Source: Hyphomicrobiales bacterium (GTDB lineage: Bacteria; Pseudomonadota; Alphaproteobacteria; Rhizobiales; Xanthobacteraceae). From it: DNA of 5,032 bases. Of this stretch, positions 1-4,981 are shown piece after piece (within the stretch, counting starts at the first letter, position 1; the number at the start of each line of letters is the position of its first letter). Position numbers and translations under genes: made by a program. The stretch lies in contig PKXB01000199.1 in assembly GCA_003133345.1 (NCBI GenBank), positions 4,864 through 9,895 of the forward strand, written 5' to 3'. Below the pieces are notes generated by a model. The model saw nothing but the letters and a program-made list of their open reading frames with translations, had not been told where the DNA came from and did no database searches.

Positions 1-57
1 GCGACGCCCAAGCAGCTCAAGGAGCTGCATATCCGGCTTGAGCTACCGAAGAAATAG
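1..57 (+). CDS. C-terminal end of an unidentified protein (partial, 18 codons plus stop)
   Basis: An open frame enters from the left edge in frame 1 and stops at TAG (55-57). The visible tail reads ATPKQLKELHIRLELPKK, a basic, hydrophilic C-terminus. Thirteen of its 18 third codon positions are G or C, as expected for coding sequence in this genome. The tail is too short to place in a family and I do not recognise it. It converges on the pirin gene with 32 bp between the stop codons, and I see no convincing terminator hairpin in that gap. The start lies outside the window. Confidence 0.4.
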   Translation, partial: ATPKQLKELHIRLELPKK

Positions 58-89
58 AGTCCACGCTTCAGGGCGCTCAGCACCTCACG

Positions 90-1049
90 TCAAAGTGGGG
101 CCGCGTCGTCGACTGAATCGACGCTCGGCTTCTCCGGCAACGGAATGAACTCGATCTCGTCGCCCGGCACCTTGCCGAAATGGCCGGCCGCCCATTCCGC
201 CTTGGCCTGCTCGATGCGTTCTTTGCGCGACGACACGAAGTTCCACCAGATGTGACGCGGGCCGTCCATCGGCGCGCCGCCGCAGATCACGAAATGGGCG
301 TCGGTCACGGCCTTGATTGTCACCCGGTCGCCCGGCTTGAACACCAGCAGCCGTTTGCTCTCGAACGGGTCGCCGGCAATGTCGATGGTGCCATCGACAA
401 CATAGAGCGCGCGCTCCTCATGATCGGCGTCGAGCGGCAGTGTCGCGCCGGCGCGCAGTGCGACATTTCCGAAGAACGTTTCATGCACCGTTGGGACCGG
501 TGAATTTTTGCCATAGAGCGAGCCGACCACCACGCGCACGAATTTCCCGTCATCATGGATCATCGGGAATTCTGATATTTCGTAATGTCCGAAGCCCGGC
601 TCGATTTCTTCCTTCGCCGCCGGCAGGGCGACCCACATTTGCAAGCCGTGGATCGGACTGCCGGTAGCGCGCTTCTCCGCGCCGGTGCGCTCGGAATGCA
701 CGATGCCGCGGCCGGCGGTCATCCAGTTCACTTCGCCCGGTTTGATCGCCACGGCGGTGCCGAGGCTGTCGCGGTGCACGATCTCGCCGTCAAACAGATA
801 GGTGACGGTGGCAAGCCCGATATGCGGATGCGGCCGCACGTCGAGCCCGTTGCTGGCGCGGAATTCCGTCGGCCCGAAATGGTCAAAGAAAATGAACGGC
901 CCGACCATGCGCGAGCGCGCCGATGGCAGCGCGCGCCGTACCGAAAAGCCGTCGCCGAGATCGACCGTGCGCGGCACCACCACATGGGCGATGGCCGCGC
1001 AGGCATAGACATCGCCGGCTTGCGGGTCCTTGCCGGGGAAGAAACTCAT
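90..1049 (-). CDS. Pirin family protein (bicupin, metal-binding)
   Basis: This 319-residue protein belongs to the pirin family of two-domain cupins. Members bind a mononuclear metal, usually iron; some have quercetin 2,3-dioxygenase activity and others act as redox-sensing regulatory partners. The N-terminal cupin carries the full metal-ligand set: HPHIG gives His74 and His76, and AGRGIVHSE gives His118 and Glu120, matching His56, His58, His101 and Glu103 of human pirin. Other family signs are GPFIFFDHFGP (50-60) and the Pirin_C-type half from about residue 185, with GNVALRAGATLPL and WNFVSSRKERIEQAKAEW near 269-286. The start at 1049 is supported by GGAG (plus-strand 1056-1059) six bases upstream. 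No signal peptide is visible, so it should be cytoplasmic. It lies 46 bp downstream of the amidohydrolase gene on the same strand, with no terminator between them, so co-transcription is likely. Family assignment is firm; the substrate is unknown. Confidence 0.95.
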   Translation of the reverse strand: MSFFPGKDPQAGDVYACAAIAHVVVPRTVDLGDGFSVRRALPSARSRMVGPFIFFDHFGPTEFRASNGLDVRPHPHIGLATVTYLFDGEIVHRDSLGTAVAIKPGEVNWMTAGRGIVHSERTGAEKRATGSPIHGLQMWVALPAAKEEIEPGFGHYEISEFPMIHDDGKFVRVVVGSLYGKNSPVPTVHETFFGNVALRAGATLPLDADHEERALYVVDGTIDIAGDPFESKRLLVFKPGDRVTIKAVTDAHFVICGGAPMDGPRHIWWNFVSSRKERIEQAKAEWAAGHFGKVPGDEIEFIPLPEKPSVDSVDDAAPL

Positions 1050-1095
1050 GCGATGCTCCGTTTACGTAAAACCCATCACGCCAGGGTGACGAAAT

Positions 1096-2163
1096 TCAGG
1101 CCTTCAGCCGCGGCAGCAGCTTGAACGCGGCGCCGCGCTCGATCGATTCGATCTCGGCCGCGCTGAAGCCATAGGCGGCAATGCCGGCATTGACTTCGGC
1201 GCCGGGCCGGAACGGAAAATCGGTGCCGTAGAGCACCTGCTCAAGCGGGACCATCTTGAGCAGCGCGGCGATCTGGCCCGGCGTGTTGCCCTGCGCCAGC
1301 TCGTAGTGGAATTTGCGGAATTCCGGTAGTGGTCCGTTCGGTAGGAATGCGGGCTTGCGCTCCTCGGCGAGCCGGATGAAACGCCCGGTCAGGAACGGCA
1401 GCGTGCCGCCGCTATGCGAGAAGATCCAGCGGATGTCCGGAAATTTCGTCACGGTGCCGCTGAACACCAGATGCGCGATGGTGCGCGTGCTGTCGGTGGC
1501 GTATTCGATCGAGCCCACCGGAATGCCGGGTACCAGGCTTTTGCAGCAGTTCGGCGCGATCGGGTGGACATAGACAATCGCCTTGCGCCGGTTGAGTTCG
1601 GCATAGACCGGCGCAAACGACGGATCGCCGAGATAGGTCGTGCCATAGCTGGTGAGCAGGGCGATGCCATCGGCATGCAGCGTGTCGAGGCCGTATTCGA
1701 TCTCCTTCAGGCTGCCTTCGATGTCCGGCGGTGCGATGCAGGCGAACATGCCATAGCGGCCCGGGTGGTCGCGCACCAGCGTGGCGCCGTAGTCGTTGAG
1801 CTTGCGCGTCAGAGCGCGGGTCTCCTCGACATCGCCGAACCAGGTGCCGGGCTGCACCACCGACAGCATGGCGGTGGCGATGCCGTTTTTGTCCATGTCG
1901 TCGAGCGACATCTGCGGCGACCAGGTCGGCCAGGTGCCGCCGCGCTTTGAACCGAGGGCGTCGCGATGGAAAGTCGGGGCGAAATGATGATGCACGTCGA
2001 TGCGGCTGGGCTTGGCCTGGGCCGCCGCCCGGTGCGGCGCGAGCCCGGTTGCGGCTGCCGCACCGGCGCCGAGCGCAGACGCGATGAAGCCGCGCCGGCT
2101 CAAGTCCGCAGGCTCGCTACAGCAAACGCAGGAACGCAGGAAATGCCGCTTCGGCTCGACCAT
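1096..2163 (-). CDS. Tat-exported metal-dependent amidohydrolase (Amidohydro_2, ACMSD-like)
   Basis: This 355-residue protein is an amidohydrolase-superfamily TIM-barrel enzyme of the group related to 2-amino-3-carboxymuconate-6-semialdehyde decarboxylase, whose members decarboxylate or hydrolyse small, often aromatic-derived acids. The expected metal ligands are visible: RIDVHHHF (His58, His60), VYVHP (His200), FSHSGG (His250) and YGTDFPF (Asp315). The N-terminus has a twin-arginine signal, LSRRGFIASALGAGAAAATG (21-40), followed by a likely AQA cleavage site near residue 50, so the mature enzyme should be periplasmic. Cys12, Cys14 and Cys15 lie before the twin arginines, which is unusual. 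The ATG at 2163 was chosen because GGGAGG (plus-strand 2170-2175) precedes it by six bases and because it puts the Tat motif near residue 23. The frame stays open to a TTG at 2289, but that extension is low-complexity and lacks a good ribosome site. The pirin gene follows 46 bp downstream. The substrate cannot be read from the sequence. Confidence 0.93.
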   Translation of the reverse strand: MVEPKRHFLRSCVCCSEPADLSRRGFIASALGAGAAAATGLAPHRAAAQAKPSRIDVHHHFAPTFHRDALGSKRGGTWPTWSPQMSLDDMDKNGIATAMLSVVQPGTWFGDVEETRALTRKLNDYGATLVRDHPGRYGMFACIAPPDIEGSLKEIEYGLDTLHADGIALLTSYGTTYLGDPSFAPVYAELNRRKAIVYVHPIAPNCCKSLVPGIPVGSIEYATDSTRTIAHLVFSGTVTKFPDIRWIFSHSGGTLPFLTGRFIRLAEERKPAFLPNGPLPEFRKFHYELAQGNTPGQIAALLKMVPLEQVLYGTDFPFRPGAEVNAGIAAYGFSAAEIESIERGAAFKLLPRLKA

Positions 2164-2320
2164 GTCGGTCCTCCCGTCGTCCGCCCGTCTGATCGAGGCG
2201 GATCGCCGCCAGTCTAGCGCGCCGGGCCGTCGTGCCAATGGCCGCAGGATCGATGGGCCCGCCACCAGCCGCCGCACTGTTTTTACCAATCCCTAACCAT
2301 ATCGGCGGGCTTGGTCCCAT
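2117..2320 (-). CDS. Possible 67-codon leader ORF overlapping the amidohydrolase start
   Basis: The ATG at 2320 is preceded, four bases away, by AAGGAGG (plus-strand 2325-2331), the strongest ribosome-binding sequence in the window. The frame runs 67 codons, starting MGPSPPIWLGIGKNS, and ends at 2117, 47 bp inside the amidohydrolase gene in another frame. The product is rich in Ala, Gly and Arg and resembles no family I know. Ribosomes translating it would cross the amidohydrolase ribosome site, so it could couple or modulate that gene's translation. It may equally be a chance ORF with a fortuitous site. The case rests on the ribosome site alone. Confidence 0.25.
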   Translation of the reverse strand: MGPSPPIWLGIGKNSAAAGGGPIDPAAIGTTARRARLAAIRLDQTGGRREDRHGRAEAAFPAFLRLL

Positions 2321-2425
2321 AATGCCTCCTTATTTGACGGCCCCGCCTGACGCTTAAAGCGGCCTTTACGGCGCCGTGGCTCACTCATCGGACACCAGAA
2401 TGGGGTGGGCTAGCCGGGCACCAGG
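2164..2425. promoter_or_regulatory. Divergent intergenic region between amidohydrolase and EAL genes
   Basis: Promoters for both divergent genes must lie here or further upstream, but none is clear. On the plus strand there is a -35-like TTGACG (2334-2339), with no good -10 box at 16-18 bp; the nearest A/T-rich candidate, around 2353-2360, is too close. A -10-like CATAAT (2318-2323) has no -35 partner. The right part (2281-2370) is noticeably richer in A/T than the surrounding genes, which suits a promoter region. The region also holds the AAGGAGG-led small ORF on the minus strand and the near-repeat at the EAL start. Confidence 0.35.
2170..2175 (-). promoter_or_regulatory. Shine-Dalgarno site fixing the amidohydrolase start
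   Basis: On the minus strand this reads GGGAGG, six bases before the ATG at 2163. It is the main reason to prefer the 355-residue product over the longer open frame that begins with TTG at 2289. Confidence 0.75.
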
Positions 2426-2434
2426 ATGGGGTTG
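2389..2434 (+). repeat. Two near-identical 20-bp copies, offset 26 bp, at the EAL gene start
   Basis: Bases 2389-2408 and 2415-2434 match at 18 of 20 positions and share the core CACCAGRATGGGGT. Each copy contains an ATG. The second ATG (2426) is the annotated EAL start. The first (2400) opens an 11-codon frame that ends with TGA at 2433-2435, overlapping the EAL start. The arrangement looks like a short local duplication across the translation start. Confidence 0.6.
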
Positions 2435-4060
2435 ATTGTGCGCGCACTCACGCGCCGGAATATCGCTGCGATCGTCGCTGGCGTATTGCTTGCCGGCGCT
2501 CCTTTGATTGCGTTCGATTTCTGGCTCAGCGGCTTGATCGATCGCCAGGGCCAGGAAGAGGTCGACATCTCCGCCAAGCGTGCGATCGCGCTCGCCGAAT
2601 CCCGCGTCACGCAAGTAATCGCCACGCTCGACGGCCTGGCGGCGCGCGGCGTCGATAGCTGTCGGCCGAGCGACGTCGAGGCGATGCGGCAAGCCGCCTT
2701 TGACACCATGCCGGTCAAGGAAATCGCTGTCATCGGTCCCGACGGGCAGACGCTGTGCACCCATCTCGGCTTGCCGCTCGGCCAGCGCAAGATGGTCGCC
2801 TCCGAGCCGCTGGTCGGCGCCAATTGGTATTCGTTCGACATCATCCAGCTCGAGAACGGCCAGCCCATGGTGCGGCTCCGCCGACAGGTCGGCGCCGGTC
2901 CCAATGGAATTGCGGCGCTGGTGCCGGCATTTTTGTTCCTGCCGCTGATATCCACCCAAGGCGGCCCGTTCAGCGCCTATGCGCACATCGCCACTGCCAA
3001 TAGCACAATAATAGCCCATATCGGCGAGCGCCCCGATGCTGTCGACGCCGCTTTCGTGGCCAACACGAAATCCGACAAATTCGGTTTCGACGCCGAAATA
3101 TCGATGCCGCGCGGCCACGTGATTGCCGGCCACGCGAAACTGCAGTGGCTCGGCCTATTCGGCACCGGCGCCATGCTTATGATCCTGGGCGTGTTCTCCA
3201 TGCTGATGCCGCGGCGCGCGCCCGGCAATCCGGTGGCCGAGATCGAGAGCGCGCTCAAGGCCGGCGAATTCGTGCCCTACTACCAGCCGATCGTCGATAT
3301 CCGCTCCGGACAATTGCGCGGCGCCGAAGTCCTGGTGCGCTGGCGAAAAGCCGACGGCACGCTGGTGCTGCCCGGCGCATTCATTCCGCTCGCGGAGTCG
3401 AGCGGGCTGATCCGCGAAATGACCAGCGATCTGATGCGGCGGGTTTGCGCTGAAGCAGGCCACGCCCTCGGCTGCCGGCCGGCACTGAAGATCTCGTTCA
3501 ATTTCGCCGGCCAGCTGTTTTGCGACGAGGGAATCGTCAAGGACGTGCGCAAAATTTTTGCCGGCTCGCCGATCAAGCTCTCACAGGTGGTGCTGGAACT
3601 GACCGAGCGCGACCCGATCGAAAACTTCACCGAAACCCGGCAGACCATCGCGGCTTTCCAGGGGCTCGGCGTGCGCATCGCCATCGACGACGTCGGCACC
3701 GGCCACAGCGGGCTGTCCTATATGCTCAAGCTCGGTGTCGACATCATCAAGATCGACAAGATGTTCGTCGACGCCATCGGCACCGACCGCAACTCCACCA
3801 CCATCGTCGAGACCTTGGTCGATCTCGCCCACAACATGCGCATGGACGTGGTAGCCGAGGGCGTGGAGAATTTCGAGCAGGTGATGTATCTGCGCGAGCT
3901 CGGGGTCCGTTCGGCGCAAGGCTATGTGTTCGCGCCGCCGCTGCCCGGCAAGAGCTTCCTGCAATTGGTCGAAGCCATCGATCCACGGCCCGCGACAGCC
4001 ACCGAGCCGAAAACGGAAATGGCCGACGCCCAAGCAAGCGCACAAGTCAGCGCCGCCTGA
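2426..4060 (+). CDS. Membrane-bound c-di-GMP phosphodiesterase with CSS-like periplasmic sensor and EAL domain
   Basis: This 544-residue inner-membrane protein is predicted to hydrolyse c-di-GMP to pGpG, favouring motility over biofilm. Membrane segment 1 (about 12-34) and segment 2 (about 239-261) flank a periplasmic domain of some 200 residues. That domain contains two cysteines, Cys79 in VDSCRPSD and Cys111 in GQTLCTHLG, spaced as in the CSS-motif sensors of E. coli PdeC-type enzymes, where a disulfide controls activity. The literal CSS triplet is absent. The EAL domain (about 270-520) looks catalytically complete: EVLVR (Glu301), Asn359 in SFNF, ELTE (Glu391), DDVGTG (Asp421, Asp422), KID (Lys442), AEGVE (Glu478) and QGY (Gln498). 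There is no GGDEF domain, and a short Ala/Thr-rich tail follows. The start is uncertain: ATG 2426 has only AGG directly before it, while TTG 2432 and GTG 2438 are in-frame alternatives better placed relative to AGGA at 2423-2426. It appears to be a single-gene transcript. Confidence 0.93.
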   Translation: MGLIVRALTRRNIAAIVAGVLLAGAPLIAFDFWLSGLIDRQGQEEVDISAKRAIALAESRVTQVIATLDGLAARGVDSCRPSDVEAMRQAAFDTMPVKEIAVIGPDGQTLCTHLGLPLGQRKMVASEPLVGANWYSFDIIQLENGQPMVRLRRQVGAGPNGIAALVPAFLFLPLISTQGGPFSAYAHIATANSTIIAHIGERPDAVDAAFVANTKSDKFGFDAEISMPRGHVIAGHAKLQWLGLFGTGAMLMILGVFSMLMPRRAPGNPVAEIESALKAGEFVPYYQPIVDIRSGQLRGAEVLVRWRKADGTLVLPGAFIPLAESSGLIREMTSDLMRRVCAEAGHALGCRPALKISFNFAGQLFCDEGIVKDVRKIFAGSPIKLSQVVLELTERDPIENFTETRQTIAAFQGLGVRIAIDDVGTGHSGLSYMLKLGVDIIKIDKMFVDAIGTDRNSTTIVETLVDLAHNMRMDVVAEGVENFEQVMYLRELGVRSAQGYVFAPPLPGKSFLQLVEAIDPRPATATEPKTEMADAQASAQVSAA

Positions 4061-4088
4061 GCGCACAAATCCATGATGTCCGGTAATG

Positions 4089-4113
4089 AAAAGGGGCGGC
4101 CTCGCGGCCGCCC
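4089..4113 (-). terminator. GC-rich hairpin; intrinsic terminator for minus-strand transcription
   Basis: Bases 4094-4101 and 4106-4113 form a perfect 8-bp all-G/C stem around the four-base loop TCGC. Read on the minus strand, the stem is followed by CTTTTCATT, a short but acceptable T-run. On the plus strand the stem starts 33 bp after the EAL stop, but AGTCTAAACG follows it with no T-run. It could therefore terminate leftward transcription from the gpx side or from a small RNA, and serve the EAL mRNA only as a stabilising 3' hairpin. Confidence 0.6.
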
Positions 4114-4308
4114 AGTCTAAACGCCACGCGGGAGGAACCTCGTATCGGGTCGGCGATCGAACGCCGGCCCACGTGACTAAAATTCACTTATGACTTCGTC
4201 ATGAGCAGGCTGATTCGTCAATCGGATTTTATCGGATTTATGACGGCGGCCGCCGTTGCGTGACCGACGCGTCACAATGGCAAAAACGACATTGTTATTG
4301 GCTTTGCA
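4114..4308. other. Non-coding region between convergent genes with hairpins and half-site cluster
   Basis: No convincing gene lies here. There is a 9-bp stem with one wobble or mismatch (4147-4155 with 4162-4170, six-base loop). On the minus strand TTCCTCCC (from GGGAGGAA, 4130-4137) resembles an anti-Shine-Dalgarno stretch. A short hairpin (4187-4194 with 4198-4205, loop TTC) follows, then tandem 10-mers ATCGGATTTT/ATCGGATTTA (4221-4240), the perfect 14-bp palindrome ACGGCGGCCGCCGT (4243-4256), and GTGAC-6-GTCAC (4260-4275). TGAC or GTCA occurs seven times between 4174 and 4274. Regulatory-looking structure between two gene 3' ends suggests a hidden transcript, but nothing here proves one. 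Confidence 0.5.
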
Positions 4309-4351
4309 CATGATCTTTTCCGAAAACCGGTTCCCACTTTTCGGAATCATG
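4309..4351. repeat. REP-like palindromic intergenic repeat of Bradyrhizobium-type genomes
   Basis: This is an imperfect palindrome. CATGAT plus TCCGAAAA on the left, interrupted by a four-base CTTT bulge, pairs with TTTTCGGA plus ATCATG on the right, giving 14 bp of stem around the 11-base loop CCGGTTCCCAC. I know the core, CCGAAAACCGGTTCCCACTT, from memory as a very common intergenic element in Bradyrhizobium and related Hyphomicrobiales; copy number in this genome cannot be seen from one window. It ends three bases beyond the ancestral gpx stop codon (4355-4357), the usual place for such elements, and could form a 3' hairpin in a gpx transcript. Confidence 0.75.
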
Positions 4352-4354
4352 CGC

Positions 4355-4917
4355 TTATTCCCCGGCCAATTCCTGCTCGATCGCCGCGATCAGGCGCGGA
4401 TCGTTGGGTTCCACGGCGGAGGTAAAGGCCGCCTTCAGACGGCCGTTGCGGCCGATCAGATATTTATGGAAATTCTAGTGCGGGGCCTCCAGCGGGCGTT
4501 CCTGTGCCGCCCATTTGTAGAACGGATGGGCGTCCGGGCCCTTGACCGCGACCTTTTCGGTGAGCGGGAAGGTGACATGGTAGTCGCCCTGGGCGGTCTT
4601 CTCGATCTCGCTGACGCCGCCCGGCTCCTGGCCGCCGAAGTCGTTGGACGGCACGGCGAGCACCATGAGGCCCTTGCCGCGATAGCGCGTCCACAGCGCC
4701 TGCAGGCCGGTGTATTGCGGCGTGTAGCCGCACAGCGAGGCGGTATTGACCAGCAGAATCGGGTGGCCGGCATAGGACGCGAGCAGGATATCGGTCCCGT
4801 CCAGGGCCTTGAAGGTGAATGCATAGGCCGTGACGCGACTCATGGTGGTGGCCTGCGCCAGGCGAGTGGCAAGCGCACCCAGCGCGGCCCCAGCAGCAGA
4901 TGTCGGCGGTCGATCAT
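4355..4917 (-). pseudogene. Glutathione peroxidase-like gene with exported N-terminus, broken by a frameshift and an amber codon
   Basis: Read with two repairs, this locus gives a complete Gpx-family thiol peroxidase with a signal peptide. The ancestral start is ATG 4917: MIDRRHLLLG should continue as AALGALATRLAQATT, a twin-arginine or Sec-like signal ending in AQA. The G-run at 4888-4891 has four bases where five would keep frame, so the signal frame ends at TGA 4842-4840, overlapping ATG 4843 as ATGA. The second lesion is TAG at 4477-4475. Beyond it the frame continues without a break: NFHKYLIGRNGRLKAAF, then EPNDPRLIAAIEQELAGE, to TAA at 4357-4355. The family motif there is WNF.K, so TAG replaces the TGG of the catalytic Trp. 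Catalytic Cys (NTASLCGYTPQ) and Gln (NDFGGQEPG) are intact. The length, sequence and sense of both flanking parts point to recent decay. Sequencing error at either site remains possible. Confidence 0.8.
4475..4843 (-). CDS. Residual open frame of the broken Gpx-like gene (122 residues, truncated)
   Basis: This is the longest intact frame of the gpx locus and what a gene caller would report. It begins inside the ancestral signal peptide region (ATTMSRV), so the product would lack an export signal. It carries the peroxidatic Cys38 in NTASLCGYTPQ, Gln72 in SNDFGGQEPG and the family signature FPLTEKVAVKGP (92-103). It ends at APH, just before the catalytic Trp-Asn pair, and lacks the last 40 residues of the usual 160-residue fold, including the final strand and helix. 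No second Cys is present in the usual resolving position (PSND rather than PCND). I expect an unstable, inactive product. ATG 4843 has no clear ribosome site and would depend on ATGA coupling to the short upstream frame. Confidence 0.6.
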   Translation of the reverse strand: MSRVTAYAFTFKALDGTDILLASYAGHPILLVNTASLCGYTPQYTGLQALWTRYRGKGLMVLAVPSNDFGGQEPGGVSEIEKTAQGDYHVTFPLTEKVAVKGPDAHPFYKWAAQERPLEAPH

Positions 4918-4981
4918 GGCGCGCAGTATAGCCGCCGCGGCCGCCCGCGGGCGCGCAAAATTGCGTGAGCGTCGTGGCCCG

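Noticed and set aside
585..1124. A 179-codon plus-strand open frame opposite the pirin gene
   Set aside because: It is antisense to a protein with all pirin metal ligands and has no supported ribosome site or family motif.
2164..2289. N-terminal extension of the amidohydrolase from TTG 2289
   Set aside because: It would bury the Tat signal about 65 residues deep, begins with a rare start codon and lacks a good ribosome site; ATG 2163 has GGGAGG.
2381..3133. A 250-codon minus-strand open frame opposite the EAL gene
   Set aside because: It lies wholly antisense to a well-supported gene, is an expected by-product of high-GC codon use, and its product shows no recognisable motif.
3581..4066. 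A 161-codon minus-strand open frame opposite the EAL domain
   Set aside because: It is the complement of the conserved EAL catalytic region, and its His/Asp/Val-rich composition mirrors GC-rich antisense reading.
4094..4113. Standard intrinsic terminator for the EAL gene
   Set aside because: The stem is perfect, but no T-run follows it on the plus strand; the T-run is on the minus-strand side only.
4475..4477. Programmed recoding of TAG (pyrrolysine or suppressed amber) in gpx
   Set aside because: Pyrrolysine use is not expected in this bacterial group, Trp is the family residue here, and a second independent lesion in the gene favours decay.
4456..4824. An Arg/Ser-rich minus-strand frame across the gpx locus
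   Set aside because: It is an out-of-frame reading of the Gpx sequence, with none of the Gpx motifs and highly repetitive Arg codons.
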